Counted from the first letter of the stretch, positions 16,102 to 25,119 are shown. The stretch: DNA of 64,000 nt from JADGOV01 sp963814355 (GCA_963814355.1 CAWFCZ010000031.1:109117-173116), one strand, 5' to 3'. Program-made: numbers and translations. The notes: generated by a model from the sequence alone, not told the origin.

Positions 16102-17837
16102 CGGCGAGGCGCGGTGAGCCCGGTCCCGCCGTGCAGCAGGCTGCCGACGAAGCGGCCCAGGTGGGTCTGGCTTGCCTCCGGGCGAGCGTAGTCGGCAACC
16201 GCTGCGGCGCCGAGCACCCCCGCCGCGGCCAGCCCGAGTGAGGCCGCGGCGCGCAGCCGGACCGTGCGGCCGGCGAGGCGCAGCAACAGGACGCCCAACG
16301 CTGGGGTGGTGGCCAACAGCCCGCCGGCGTCGGCGCCGAAGCCGGGCGCGCCGAGCAGGACCAGTCCGCTGACCCCGGTGATCGCCGCCGGCAAGACCGC
16401 CCGGCGCGGGGTGCAGGTCAGCCCGAGCAGCAGCAGGCCGGAGCTGACGAACAGCGCGGAGGCCAGGTTGCCGAAGCCGGCGAACCGGCCGGCGATCAGC
16501 GGCGAGTCACCGAGCAGGGCCGCGAGCTGCAGGTGCGTACCCGAGGCCAGGTCCGCCCCCAAGACGCCGGTCGTGATCGCGGTCACCACGAGCGGCCCGC
16601 CTCCCCGGCGCCGCCGGTCGGCCACCGCGGCCAGCGATGCCATGGCGCTCGGTATGGCGAGCAGCACCGCCGGGCCGGCCGCCGCCACCCGCCACCAGGG
16701 CAGGAGCTGCAGCAGGTAGGAGGCGGCCGGCAGGGCGGCCACCCAGTAGCCGAGCGCGGCGACCGCGCGCCGCCCACGCCGGTGGCCGCAGCCGGATACG
16801 GACACGGTGAACAGCGCGGCCAGCCCGAGCACCGCCCAGACCAGCGCGGTCGCGAACACCCCGGCCCAGCGCAGCCCGGCCCTGGCCGCGACGTCGAGGT
16901 CGGCCATCGCCGAAGGCGTCCGATGCTGGGCGGCGCTCGCGGTAGAGCGCCACGGCGTACCGGCCATCGAGGGTGGGGTGGCGATCCCCAGGGCGGTCAA
17001 AACGGTCGGGGCGAGGTCGATGAGTTGGACGTACGGGGGGCGGCGGGTCGAGGCTGAGACCAGGGCTCCGGGGGAAAATCCGGGGCCGGCGGCGGCCGCG
17101 ACGTGCAGGGCGGCGCCACCGGTCGTCCCGTCGGAGACGCCGGCCAGCAGCACGGTCCGCGCCTTGCCCCCGCTCGCCAGCAGCGGCGCCAGCTCCTGGT
17201 CCAGGGCGATCGCGGCACGTCGCCTCGCCCCGCCCGCCGTACCGTAGAGCCGGCGGTCGGAGACCACGGTGAGGTCGGCGGTCGCACCGCTGGCCGGCGC
17301 AGCGGCCGGCGCGGCCACCACGGAGGGCCACGGCCCGCCCTCGGCGGTGGCGCTGCGACCCGCGGCCCGCAGCGCCGAACCCAGGGCGCCGGCCTGCGCT
17401 CCGTACGGCTCGGCCGCATTCCGCGTCCGGGCCCGATCCAGCACCGCAGTCGGCGGGCCCAGCAGCGCCACGCCGGCCATCCGGTTGCCGGCGCCGACGG
17501 TGAGCCAGCCGGCCGGCTCGCGGGTCGGCAAGCCCGCCGCCTTGACCGCCAGTGCGCCGACAGCCGCCCGCCGCACAAAGGCGTCCAGGGCCGGTGTCCG
17601 ATCCGGATCGAGGTCGGTCCAGCGCAGGTCCGGGACCCCGATCAGGAGAACGCGGCCAACCGTAGACCGCGGCTCGGCCGGCTCGGCGGCCGACCCGGTC
17701 GCCCCGGCGAGCCTCCCCGGAATCAGTCCGGCGGCGACCCCGAGCACGAGCACGACCGCCGCGCCGCGGAACACTGCGCCGCGGAACACCGGGGATCGGA
17801 GCCGGCAGCGACACCACCCGTTCCGCGGACGTCGCAC
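15684..17837 (-). CDS. membrane protein with alkaline-phosphatase-like extracytoplasmic domain
   Basis: Up to 717 residues. After a signal anchor (GAAVVLVLGVAAGLIPGRL) comes a domain starting RVLLIGVPDLRWTDLDPD and GWLTVGAGNRMAGVALLGP, with VSDGTTGGAALHVA and YVQLIDLAPTVLTALGI. These resemble alkaline-phosphatase-superfamily proteins of actinomycetes. A C-terminal block of about nine helices follows. The substrate is unknown. GTG at 17837 starts 28 bases after the PBP stop and gives a basic N-terminus, so the two are probably one operon. Recognisable protein ends near 15830 (VNDSGVAVPGVAACLLVPL); the rest shadows the convergent mannosyltransferase. Confidence 0.75.
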   Translation of the reverse strand: MRRPRNGWCRCRLRSPVFRGAVFRGAAVVLVLGVAAGLIPGRLAGATGSAAEPAEPRSTVGRVLLIGVPDLRWTDLDPDRTPALDAFVRRAAVGALAVKAAGLPTREPAGWLTVGAGNRMAGVALLGPPTAVLDRARTRNAAEPYGAQAGALGSALRAAGRSATAEGGPWPSVVAAPAAAPASGATADLTVVSDRRLYGTAGGARRRAAIALDQELAPLLASGGKARTVLLAGVSDGTTGGAALHVAAAAGPGFSPGALVSASTRRPPYVQLIDLAPTVLTALGIATPPSMAGTPWRSTASAAQHRTPSAMADLDVAARAGLRWAGVFATALVWAVLGLAALFTVSVSGCGHRRGRRAVAALGYWVAALPAASYLLQLLPWWRVAAAGPAVLLAIPSAMASLAAVADRRRRGGGPLVVTAITTGVLGADLASGTHLQLAALLGDSPLIAGRFAGFGNLASALFVSSGLLLLGLTCTPRRAVLPAAITGVSGLVLLGAPGFGADAGGLLATTPALGVLLLRLAGRTVRLRAAASLGLAAAGVLGAAAVADYARPEASQTHLGRFVGSLLHGGTGLTAPRRHLAAAAHSLISSPFNLAALLVAGLAVVVVRGGFRPQCRAVAAVPGMGGGLLAAAAAVTLGGLVNDSGVAVPGVAACLLVPLTLACAAEAVGGGHGNAGVDKLGSEVSDAAQHSAARASRPRPRLRGARAATGLARYQT
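17761..17790. repeat. 15-bp tandem duplication in the signal-anchor region
   Basis: GCGCCGCGGAACACT (17761-17775) is repeated with one change at 17776-17790. It encodes VFRGA twice on the minus strand, at the N-terminus of the phosphatase-like membrane protein. Confidence 0.8.
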
Positions 17838-17865
17838 CGTCTCAGTGTGCCGGGGAAACGGCCGC

Positions 17866-20256
17866 TCAGGTCCCGCTGGCTCGGGGTGGCGGCGGCGGTG
17901 GGCGGGACTTGCTGGGCTTGGGCTTGGGTGTCTTGCTGGGCTTCGGTTTGGGGGATTTGGACTGCGAAGGGGTGGGCTTGGCGGACGGCGACGGCTTCGG
18001 GGTGGGCGTGGCCGACGGTGTCGGGGCTGGCCCCGCGGAGAGATAGAGCAGCACGCTGCTGCCGAGACCGATCGAGGAGCCACCGCCGGGCGAGGAGCCG
18101 GCCACGGTGCCGTAGGAGTAGTTGGAGTTGACTCTTCCGCCAACCACACCTCTCAGCCCGAACGCGGCCAGCCGGGCCCGGGCGCTGCGGACGGACAGGC
18201 CCGCCAGAGCCGGCACCGAGACCTGCTGTCCGGCCGCCACCGTGGGATCGAGACCCGCGAAGCCCTTCACCGGCTGGCCCTTGAGCGCCCGGCGCATCAA
18301 GTCGCCCCAGATCGGGGCCGCGATGGTTCCGCCGAACACCCGACCGTAATAGTGGCCACCGATCGACACCCCCCGCAGCGGATGACGCTGAGCACCCCGG
18401 GGGTCGCCCAGCCACACCGCGGCCGCGAGTTGCGGCACGTAGCCGTCGAACCAGGCCGCGCCGTAGTCGGTGGCCGTACCGGTCTTGCCGGCCGCTGGGC
18501 GCCCGATGCTCGCCGCCGTACCGGTGCCGCTGGTGATCACTCCGCGAAGCACCTGGGTGACGGTGTCGGCGATGCCGCGTTCGACCACCTGCTTGCAGGC
18601 TGGCTTGGTCACCGGCAGCGGCTTCCCGGTTGAGTCGATGACCGACACCAGGGCCGACGGCGGGCAGTACTTGCCGTGCGCCGCGTAGGCCGCGTACGCC
18701 CCGGCCATGGCCAGGGGTGAGATGCTGTCGCCGCCCAGGGTGAACGAGCCGCCCCGGTTGAGCGCTCCGCCGCCGACCACATGGACGCCGAGCGACTCGG
18801 CCAACTTCGCCGGGCGTTCGGTGCCGGTGCGCTCTTCGAGCTGGACGAAGCAGGTGTTCACCGAGTCCCAGGTGGCGGTGAACAGGTTGTAGGTACCGCC
18901 GCCAGGCTCGGCGTTCGCCGGTGAGTAGGGGGCTCCGTTCGCTCCGGGGAAGCTGGAGACGTAGCGCTGCGGGCACTGCAGCTGGGTGTTGAGGGACAGG
19001 CCCTCCTCCAGGGCCGCCGTCAGAGTGAAGATCTTGAACGTGGAACCGGCCTGGACCCCGGTCTGCCCGCCGGTGGCCAGGTTGACCGTGGTGTGCCCCC
19101 GTGCCTTCGCGTTGTTGTCGTAGATCCGGTTGACCCCCATCGCCCGGATCAACCCGGTGCCCGGCTCCACGACGTCGGCGACCGCGGCGACCTTGTCGGT
19201 CACCTTGGTCCGCTTCAAGATCGCCCGCTGGGCCGCCTTCTGGACCTTCGGGTCCAGCGAGGTACGGATGATCAGACCGCCCCGGCGCAGCAGCGCGTCG
19301 CGGTCCGCCACTGTCTTGCCGAACGCTGGATCGTGCTGGATCGCGCTGACCACGTAGTCACAGAAGAACGGCGCCGGGGTTCCGATGCAGCCGTTGCGCG
19401 GCCGGGTGAGATGCAGCACCACCTTGCTGGCTTCCGCTCGGCTGGCCGCATACGCCGTGATCTTGTTCAGCTCGGCCATCCGCGCGAGCACGATGTTGCG
19501 CCGCGCCTTGGACGCCACTGGATGCAGCGCCGGGTCGTAGGCCGCCGGATTGCGGACCAGACCGGCCAACATGGCAGCCTGGGGCAGCGTGAGCTTGGCC
19601 GCTGTCGTGTTGAAGTAGTGCTTGGCCGCCGCGCCGATGCCGTACGCGCCGCCGCCGAAGTAGGCGATGTTCAGGTAGTTCTCAAGGATCTTCTGCTTGC
19701 TCCACTGCTGCTCCAACGCGATGGCATACCGGGCCTCGCGCAATTTACGGGCCGGCGTGACGGCGACCGCGGCCTGACGCTCGGCCTCGGTCTTGGCGTT
19801 GAGCAGGAAGACGTTCTTCACGTACTGCTGGGTGAGCGTCGACCCACCCTGGTGGCTGCCGGTCTGCAAGTTGGTCACCGCCGCCCGGATCGTGCCCCGG
19901 ACGTCCAGACCGTGATGTTCGTAGAACCGGGAGTCCTCGATCGCGATCACAGCGTTCTGCAGCACCGGCGCGACCTGCTTGAGCGGCACGTTGATCCGGT
20001 TCTGGGCGTAGAAGGTGGCCAGTGTGGAACCATCGGCCGCCAGGATGCGGGACACCTGCGGCAGCGGGGAGACGCTCAGCTCCGAAGGCAGGTTCTCGAA
20101 GGAGTCCGCGCCGTTCTTGGCCACCAGCCCCAGCGCGCCCACCGCGGGCAGCAGCAACCCGGCAACCAGCAGGCCGGCAACGGCGGCGGCCAACAGCAGC
20201 TGACCGATGCTGCCGGGAAGTGAATATCCCGGTGCGGAGGAGGGGCGGTGGGCCAA
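17866..20256 (-). CDS. ponA2: bifunctional class A penicillin-binding protein with PASTA domain
   Basis: A 796-residue envelope enzyme with an N-terminal anchor (QLLLAAAVAGLLVAGLLLPA). The GT51 glycosyltransferase has IEDSRFYEHHGLD, QGGSTLTQQYVKN and RKLREARYAIALEQ. The transpeptidase has SxxK in AGSTFKIF, SxN in DSVNTCF and KTG in AGKTGTATDYG. One PASTA domain (VSVPALAGLSVRSARARLAA) is followed by a Pro/Lys/Ser tail that may span the wall. It polymerises and cross-links peptidoglycan. The start appears to be TTG at 20256. Its position next to whiB4 and the ArsA-like pair matches ponA2 (Rv3682) of mycobacteria. The phosphatase-like gene follows in the operon. Confidence 0.93.
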   Translation of the reverse strand: MAHRPSSAPGYSLPGSIGQLLLAAAVAGLLVAGLLLPAVGALGLVAKNGADSFENLPSELSVSPLPQVSRILAADGSTLATFYAQNRINVPLKQVAPVLQNAVIAIEDSRFYEHHGLDVRGTIRAAVTNLQTGSHQGGSTLTQQYVKNVFLLNAKTEAERQAAVAVTPARKLREARYAIALEQQWSKQKILENYLNIAYFGGGAYGIGAAAKHYFNTTAAKLTLPQAAMLAGLVRNPAAYDPALHPVASKARRNIVLARMAELNKITAYAASRAEASKVVLHLTRPRNGCIGTPAPFFCDYVVSAIQHDPAFGKTVADRDALLRRGGLIIRTSLDPKVQKAAQRAILKRTKVTDKVAAVADVVEPGTGLIRAMGVNRIYDNNAKARGHTTVNLATGGQTGVQAGSTFKIFTLTAALEEGLSLNTQLQCPQRYVSSFPGANGAPYSPANAEPGGGTYNLFTATWDSVNTCFVQLEERTGTERPAKLAESLGVHVVGGGALNRGGSFTLGGDSISPLAMAGAYAAYAAHGKYCPPSALVSVIDSTGKPLPVTKPACKQVVERGIADTVTQVLRGVITSGTGTAASIGRPAAGKTGTATDYGAAWFDGYVPQLAAAVWLGDPRGAQRHPLRGVSIGGHYYGRVFGGTIAAPIWGDLMRRALKGQPVKGFAGLDPTVAAGQQVSVPALAGLSVRSARARLAAFGLRGVVGGRVNSNYSYGTVAGSSPGGGSSIGLGSSVLLYLSAGPAPTPSATPTPKPSPSAKPTPSQSKSPKPKPSKTPKPKPSKSRPPPPPPRASGT

Positions 20257-20746
20257 GGGAGCGACTTTCGCGGCGGGCGGGCAGACTCAGTTCAGGGTAC
20301 GTGCCTCGGGTGACCGCCTCGCCCGGGCCGGCATCGGTAGCGCGTTCTGGTCATTTACGACGTGGCCGCGGCGATACATCATGGCCGGCCGGCCAGGAGA
20401 AGGTGGCGACTGGGCCGGGACGGCCGATGTCCGCTCGGCAACCACGGGGTCGCATTTGCCGGGCGTTCGGCTGGCCGCGCGTGTCCCGGAAGCCCCGGCA
20501 CGTCCGCGGCATTCGGGCGCTGGCCGGGCCGGGGAAACGACACGGTGCGCAGCGCCGACGCGGCGAGCGGGTCCGGGGCGGATACCCAGCCGCGTCCCGC
20601 ATCCCCCGAATGGACCATCGGAAGATGAGCCGCTCGGGGGCTGTGGCCGAAGGCTTTTCATTCGTACCGTCAACAGTAGCCGTCGATGTCTGAGTCGGTA
20701 CGCACATGCGGGGCCAGCGCGTGGCCAGTGACGGAGGACCTTGCAC
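20257..20746. other. 490-bp divergent intergenic region ponA2 / whiB4
   Basis: No credible gene is seen on either strand. On the minus strand TACCCT (20294-20299) is a reasonable -10 for the PBP gene, about 38 bases from its start. On the plus strand GGAGG at 20733-20737 serves whiB4. Open frames here lack the codon bias of neighbours. The length suggests several regulatory sites, as expected upstream of a redox regulator. Confidence 0.5.
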
Positions 20747-21220
20747 ATGTCCAACCACTCCTACTCCTTCGACCCCTCGCACACCGCCGACCCCTCGCAC
20801 ACCGCCGACCCCACGCACACCGCCGATCCCTCGCTCCCCTTCTCGGCCGCCGAATCGCCGGCGCTGCCCCTGCCGATCCCGCCCGCCCTGGTCGCTCTGG
20901 CGCCACCGGTGGGGGCGCTGCGTCCGGCGGACTGGACCACCCGGGCGGCGTGCCGGGGCACCGATCCGGATGCTCTGTTTGTGGCCGGAGCGGCCCAGAA
21001 CCGGGCCAAGGCGGTCTGCGTGGGCTGCCCGGTCCGGACCGAATGCCTCGCCGACGCTCTGGACAACCGCATCGAGTTCGGGGTCTGGGGCGGCATGACC
21101 GAGCGGGAGCGCCGGGCGCTGCTGCGCCGCCGGCCGGAGGTCACCTCGTGGTCCGCGCTGCTGGAGTCGGCCCGTCGGGAATTCGAGGTACGGGGCAAGG
21201 CGCTGCGGGCAACCGGCTGA
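20747..21220 (+). CDS. whiB4: WhiB-family iron-sulfur transcription factor (WhiB4-type)
   Basis: A 157-residue WhiB-like protein. The four Cys that ligate the cluster are in RAACRGTDPD, AVCVGCPVRTEC, followed by the G(V/I)WGG turn (FGVWGGMTERERR) and a basic C-terminus for DNA binding. The N-terminal 45 residues are an unusual low-complexity extension with DPSHTA repeated three times and a Pro-rich stretch. ATG at 20747 has GGAGG 9 bases upstream. Synteny with ponA2 and the ArsA-like pair identifies it with M. tuberculosis whiB4 (Rv3681c), an oxygen- and redox-responsive regulator. It is divergent from ponA2 and convergent with the ATPase pair. Confidence 0.9.
   Translation: MSNHSYSFDPSHTADPSHTADPTHTADPSLPFSAAESPALPLPIPPALVALAPPVGALRPADWTTRAACRGTDPDALFVAGAAQNRAKAVCVGCPVRTECLADALDNRIEFGVWGGMTERERRALLRRRPEVTSWSALLESARREFEVRGKALRATG
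20771..20834 (+). repeat. 18-bp tandem repeat inside whiB4
   Basis: Units start at 20771, 20789 and 20807 (the third differs by one base), with a partial fourth at 20825. Each encodes DPSHTA or DPTHTA, giving a His-containing repeat ahead of the cluster-binding domain. Confidence 0.9.
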
Positions 21221-21319
21221 GACATCTACGCCGGATGGCCGCGCGGCTCGGGACATCGGGACCCTGAGCGGGCGTGCACTCCGGGGTGGTGCCACTCAGT
21301 GTCCCCCAGCTTGACGGGG

Positions 21320-22477
21320 TCAGGCGGCGGCCAGCGCCTGGCCGACCTCCCTTAGCCCGTCCAGGTCATGGACGTCGGTGGCCTGCGCCGGGACGGCCAG
21401 CACCGGAACGTGCGGGTGTGCGGCGCTGAACCGGGCTGCCAGGCGGGTTTCGCGGGTGGCCAGCGCGGCCCGCTCGGCGTGCAGCCGCAGGACCGCGGTG
21501 GTCAGCGGCGAAGCACCGGACTCGGCGAGGGTCTCGGCGACGGCCAGACTGCGTTCACCGGAAAGCTCGGGGGCTCGGCTGGGATGGATCCGGTTGAGCA
21601 CCAGACCGGTCAGCGGCATCGACTCGGCGGCCAGCCGCTCGACGAAGTACGACGCCTCGCGCAGCGCATCACGCTCCGGCGTGGCCACCACGACGAAAGT
21701 GGTACCGGGCCGCTTCAGCAGCTGGTAGGTGGCCTCGGCCCGTTCCCGGAAGCCGCCGAACATCGTTTCCAGCGCGGACACGAACATCGACAGATCCTTG
21801 AGCAACTGCAGCCCGATCACCTTGGCCAGTACGCCGGTAAACATGCCGACGCCGGCGGAGAGCACCTTGACATAGGCCCGACCACTCGCTTTCGCCGGCG
21901 CTACCAGGATGCGGATCATGCGCCCGTCCAGGAATCGTCCCAGGCGCTGCGGGGCGTCCAAGAAATCCAGCGCATTGCGGGTCGGCGGGGTGTCGACCAC
22001 AATGAGGTCGTAGTTGCTGCTGGCCCGGAGTTGGCCGAGCTTCTCCATGGCCATGTACTCCTGGGTACCGGCGAAGCTGGAGGACAGCGACTGGTAGAAC
22101 GGGTTGGTCAAGATCGCCTCGGCTCGCTCCGGGTCGGCGTGGGCGATCACCACCTCATCGAACGTGCGCTTCATGTCGAGCATCATCGCGTCCAGCGAAC
22201 CGCCCGCGGATTCCTTGACGCCGCTCACTCGTCGCGGCGTGTTGTCCAACTCGGCCAAGCCCATCGCCTGGGCAAGTCGGCGGGCCGGGTCGATGGTGAG
22301 CACCGCCACTCGACGGCCCCGCTCGGCCGCCCGCAGCGCCACCGCGGCGGCGGTCGTCGTCTTACCCACTCCACCGGAACCGCAACAGACCAGGACCTGC
22401 TCGCGGTCGAGTACCTCGTCGAGGTCCACCCGTGGTGTCGCCGGGGGGTTCTGACCGGTCCGGCCGTCGGCGATCAT
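21320..22477 (-). CDS. ArsA/Get3-like ATPase (Rv3680-type)
   Basis: A 385-residue P-loop ATPase of the anion-transporting ArsA family. The deviant Walker A is CCGSGGVGKTTTAAAVAL (about 32-49), with TIDPARRLAQAMG (switch region) and LIVVDTPPTRNALDFLDAPQ. It overlaps the preceding ATPase gene by ATGA, so the two are coupled and probably form a heteromer, as with Rv3679/Rv3680 next to whiB4 in mycobacteria. No arsenite pump subunit is near, so arsenic resistance is not supported. Cytosolic. Confidence 0.9.
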   Translation of the reverse strand: MIADGRTGQNPPATPRVDLDEVLDREQVLVCCGSGGVGKTTTAAAVALRAAERGRRVAVLTIDPARRLAQAMGLAELDNTPRRVSGVKESAGGSLDAMMLDMKRTFDEVVIAHADPERAEAILTNPFYQSLSSSFAGTQEYMAMEKLGQLRASSNYDLIVVDTPPTRNALDFLDAPQRLGRFLDGRMIRILVAPAKASGRAYVKVLSAGVGMFTGVLAKVIGLQLLKDLSMFVSALETMFGGFRERAEATYQLLKRPGTTFVVVATPERDALREASYFVERLAAESMPLTGLVLNRIHPSRAPELSGERSLAVAETLAESGASPLTTAVLRLHAERAALATRETRLAARFSAAHPHVPVLAVPAQATDVHDLDGLREVGQALAAA

Positions 22478-23451
22478 CGAGCACCCTGACTGGCCAGCGC
22501 GTCGGCCAGGCGGTAGAGGCCGCCGAGGTCGATCCCGCCGTCGAGCAGCGGAAGTTCGTACGTGGGCTTCTCCACTCCGGCCAGCACGTCGCGTTCGGTC
22601 TCCTCCAGGGCGATGCGCGCAGCGTGGTCGCTCGCCTCGGCGACCAAACCGGCCACCGTCTCCGGCGAGGCCGGCAACCCGCCGGCCTTCAGGCCGCGGG
22701 CCAGTTCCGCCGCGTCCAGCCGCCCGGCCCCGGAAGCGACCAGCGCGTCGGCCGGCAGCATGGGATCGCGGCTCATGTTGACGATCAGCGCGCCGACCGG
22801 CAGCCCGGCCTTGGTCAACTCGGCGACCGCGTCCACGGTCTCCTGCACCGGCATCTCCTCCAGCAGTGTCACCAGGTGCACCGCGGTCCGCGACGAGGCC
22901 AGCAACGTCATCACGCTCTGCGCCTGGGAGTGCACCGGACCCATCCGGGCCAGCCCGGCCACCTCGCTGTTGACGTTGAGGAAGCGAGTGATCCGGCCGG
23001 TCGGCGGGGCGTCCATGACCACCGCGTCGTACGCCGGCCGGCCACCCTCCCGCCGGCCCACCGCCTCCTTGATCTTCCCGGTGACCAGCACGTCGGTGAT
23101 GCCCGGGGCGATCGTGGTGGCGAAGTCGATGGCGCCCATCCTGCGGAGCGCCCGGCCGGCCCGGCCCAGGTGGTAGAACATGTCGAGGTATTCCAGCAGG
23201 GCCTGCTCCGGCTCCACGGAGATCGCGTAGACGTCCCCACCGTCCGGCGCGACGGCCACCTTGCGCTCGTCGTAACCCAGCGGCGGGCAGTCGAAGAGTT
23301 GGGCAATGCCCTGGCGCCCCTCGACCTCGGCGAGCAGGACGCGCTGCCCGCCGGCCGCCAGAGCCAGGGCAAGGGCGGCGGCGACCGTCGTTTTACCCGT
23401 GCCGCCCTTGCCGGAAACAACGTGGAGCCGGACACCTGGAAAATCACTCAT
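22474..23451 (-). CDS. ArsA/Get3-like ATPase (Rv3679-type)
   Basis: A 325-residue ArsA-family ATPase. The N-terminus is VRLHVVSGKGGTGKTTVAAA with both P-loop lysines of a deviant Walker A. LLAEVEGRQGIAQLFDCPPL and YDAVVMDAPPTGRITRFLNV give the switch I and II regions. ATG at 23451 is chosen (AAGGG upstream); an earlier in-frame start at 23517 adds residues without coding character. It is first of the ATPase pair and divergent from the SPFH gene, 74 bases apart. Confidence 0.9.
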   Translation of the reverse strand: MSDFPGVRLHVVSGKGGTGKTTVAAALALALAAGGQRVLLAEVEGRQGIAQLFDCPPLGYDERKVAVAPDGGDVYAISVEPEQALLEYLDMFYHLGRAGRALRRMGAIDFATTIAPGITDVLVTGKIKEAVGRREGGRPAYDAVVMDAPPTGRITRFLNVNSEVAGLARMGPVHSQAQSVMTLLASSRTAVHLVTLLEEMPVQETVDAVAELTKAGLPVGALIVNMSRDPMLPADALVASGAGRLDAAELARGLKAGGLPASPETVAGLVAEASDHAARIALEETERDVLAGVEKPTYELPLLDGGIDLGGLYRLADALASQGAR

Positions 23452-23525
23452 CGTGCCCTTGACGATATCCGCCGGCCAGAAATCAACACCGCTCGTCGGC
23501 TGTCTCCTCTGACACACTTACCTTC

Positions 23526-24455
23526 ATGGTCTTCGGAGTCGTGGCCCTCGTCGTGGCGCTCCTAATTATCATTACGGTGATCAGTGGAGTCCGGATCGTC
23601 CAGCAGTATGAGCGAGCCGTCGTCTTCCGCCTGGGCCGGGTGCTGACCGGCAGCCGGGCGCCCGGTCTGACGTTGGTCGTGCCGTACGTCGACCGGGTGG
23701 TCAAGGTCAACATGCAGATCATCACGATGAGCGTGCCCGGCCAGGACGGCATCACCAAGGACAACGTGACCGTCCGGGTGGACGCGGTGGTCTACTTCCG
23801 GGTGGTCGACCCGGTCAAGGCCGTGGTGAACGTGCAGAACTACATGTTCGCGGTGTCCCAGGTCGCCCAGACTTCGCTGCGGGCCGTCATCGGCCGCTCG
23901 GACATGGACGAGTTGCTCTCCGACCGGGACCGGATCAACGCGGAACTTCAGCGGATCATCGACGAGCCGACCGAAGGTCCGTGGGGCGTCAAGATCGAGC
24001 GAGTGGAGATCAAGGACGTCGCGTTGCCGGAGTCGATGAAGCGCTCGATGTCCCGGCAGGCGGAGGCCGAACGCGAGCGCCGGGCCCGGGTCATCGCCGC
24101 GGACGGGGAGTTCCAGGCATCCCGCAAGCTCGCCCAGGCCGCGGCCGCGATGGCCGCCGACCCGGCCGCGTTGCAACTTCGGCTGTTGCAGACCGTCGTG
24201 GACGTGGCCGCGGAGAAGAACAGCACGCTGGTGATGCCGTTCCCCGTCGAGCTGCTGCGGTTCTTCGACCGGGCCGCTCCCGGAGCGCAATCCGCGGCGC
24301 CTCCGGGCTCGGCGAGCTCCCTGCCACCGCCGGTCGAGGACCCCGACGAGCTGCCGGATATCTCCTTCGACCCGGTGGCCGTGGACCCGGTGCCGGTACC
24401 CGGCTCGGTACCGGCGACCCCGATCGAGCAGCGCCCCACCGGCCGCTTGCGCTGA
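23526..24455 (+). CDS. SPFH/Band 7 (slipin-type) membrane protein
   Basis: A 309-residue protein. One N-terminal helix (VVALVVALLIIITVISG) is followed by the slipin motif VQQYERAVVFRLGRV and LTLVVPYVDRVVKV. The coiled-coil segment MSRQAEAERERRARVIAADG lies near 180-200, then a disordered Pro-rich tail. Such proteins form oligomers in membrane microdomains, often with an NfeD partner and a protease; no NfeD gene is adjacent. The start is ATG at 23526. It is divergent from the ATPase pair and followed by a small DUF4177-like gene. Confidence 0.9.
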   Translation: MVFGVVALVVALLIIITVISGVRIVQQYERAVVFRLGRVLTGSRAPGLTLVVPYVDRVVKVNMQIITMSVPGQDGITKDNVTVRVDAVVYFRVVDPVKAVVNVQNYMFAVSQVAQTSLRAVIGRSDMDELLSDRDRINAELQRIIDEPTEGPWGVKIERVEIKDVALPESMKRSMSRQAEAERERRARVIAADGEFQASRKLAQAAAAMAADPAALQLRLLQTVVDVAAEKNSTLVMPFPVELLRFFDRAAPGAQSAAPPGSASSLPPPVEDPDELPDISFDPVAVDPVPVPGSVPATPIEQRPTGRLR

Positions 24456-24494
24456 GCGGCCCGCCAGCCTGGGTCACCGGGCCGGCTGGCTGGA

Positions 24495-24500
24495 TACCCT
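24495..24500 (+). promoter_or_regulatory. -10 box TACCCT of a probable leaderless transcript
   Basis: TACCCT is followed by 5 bases and then the ATG at 24506. Confidence 0.55.
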
Positions 24501-24505
24501 GCCGT

Positions 24506-24664
24506 ATGGCCAACTGGGAGTACGCCACCGTCCCGCTGCTGGTGCACGCCACCAAGCAGATCCTCGACAACTGGGGGAGCGACGGCTGGGAACTGGTCGC
24601 CGTGGTGCCCGGCCCCGGCGGCGGTGACCAGCTCGTCGCCTACCTGAAGCGCCCGCTGGCGTGA
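24506..24664 (+). CDS. DUF4177-like small protein, 52 aa
   Basis: A 52-residue protein starting ANWEYATVPLLVHATKQILD with NWGSDGWELVAVVPG in the middle, the conserved pattern of the short DUF4177-type proteins (W-E-Y, GxxGWELV). A similar tiny gene precedes the RidA gene in mycobacteria. Its role is unknown. The stop overlaps the GTG of the RidA gene (GTGA), so the pair is translated in a coupled way. ATG at 24506 follows a TACCCT -10 by 5 bases. Confidence 0.85.
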   Translation: MANWEYATVPLLVHATKQILDNWGSDGWELVAVVPGPGGGDQLVAYLKRPLA

Positions 24665-25119
24665 CGGCGGTGCAGCGCCTGGCGGAGCTCGGGTTGAGCC
24701 TGCCGCCGGTGGCCCGGCCGGTCGCCGCGTACCTGCCGGCGGTGCGCAGCGGATCCCTGGTGTGGACCTCGGGCCAACTGCCCATGGTCGACGGCGCACT
24801 CGTGGCCACCGGCAAGGTCGGCGCCGAGGTGGACCCCGACGCGGCGCCGGAGCTGGCCCGGATCTGCACGCTGAACGCGCTGGCCGCCGTCGCCGCCGAG
24901 GTGGGGGATCTGGCCGCCGTGCGGCGGATCGTCAAGGTCGTCGGGTATGTCGCCAGCGCCCCAGGGTTCACCGGGCAGCCGCAGGTGGTCAACGGCGCCA
25001 GCGAGCTGCTCGGCCAGGTGTTCGGCGATGCGGGGGCGCACGCCCGCAGCGCGGTCGGCGTCGCGGTCCTGCCGCTCGACGCCCCGGTGGAGGTCGAGCT
25101 CGTCGCGGAGGTTCGCTAG
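24661..25119 (+). CDS. RidA/YjgF-family protein
   Basis: A 152-residue RidA-superfamily protein: LPAVRSGSLVWTSGQLPMVD near the N-terminus, ICTLNALAAVAAEVGDL in the helix, and HARSAVGVAVLPLDAPVEVE with the conserved Arg. RidA proteins deaminate reactive enamine/imine intermediates of amino-acid metabolism as trimers; this actinobacterial subgroup (next to the MBL gene and crp as in Rv3678c) is less well studied. GTG at 24661 overlaps the previous stop by GTGA. Confidence 0.9.
   Translation: MTAVQRLAELGLSLPPVARPVAAYLPAVRSGSLVWTSGQLPMVDGALVATGKVGAEVDPDAAPELARICTLNALAAVAAEVGDLAAVRRIVKVVGYVASAPGFTGQPQVVNGASELLGQVFGDAGAHARSAVGVAVLPLDAPVEVELVAEVR

Noticed and set aside
20686..21267. Plus-strand frame starting at an ATG upstream of whiB4
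   Set aside because: It overlaps whiB4 in another frame and has no ribosome site; its Arg/Pro/His composition is a frame shadow.
20351..21295. Minus-strand frame covering whiB4 and its upstream region
   Set aside because: The translation is repetitive because it reads the 18-bp repeat backwards, and no family is recognised.
21320..23451. ArsA-like pair as an arsenic resistance operon
   Set aside because: No arsB, arsR or arsC is nearby and the position equals the mycobacterial Rv3679/Rv3680 pair, which is not an arsenic operon.
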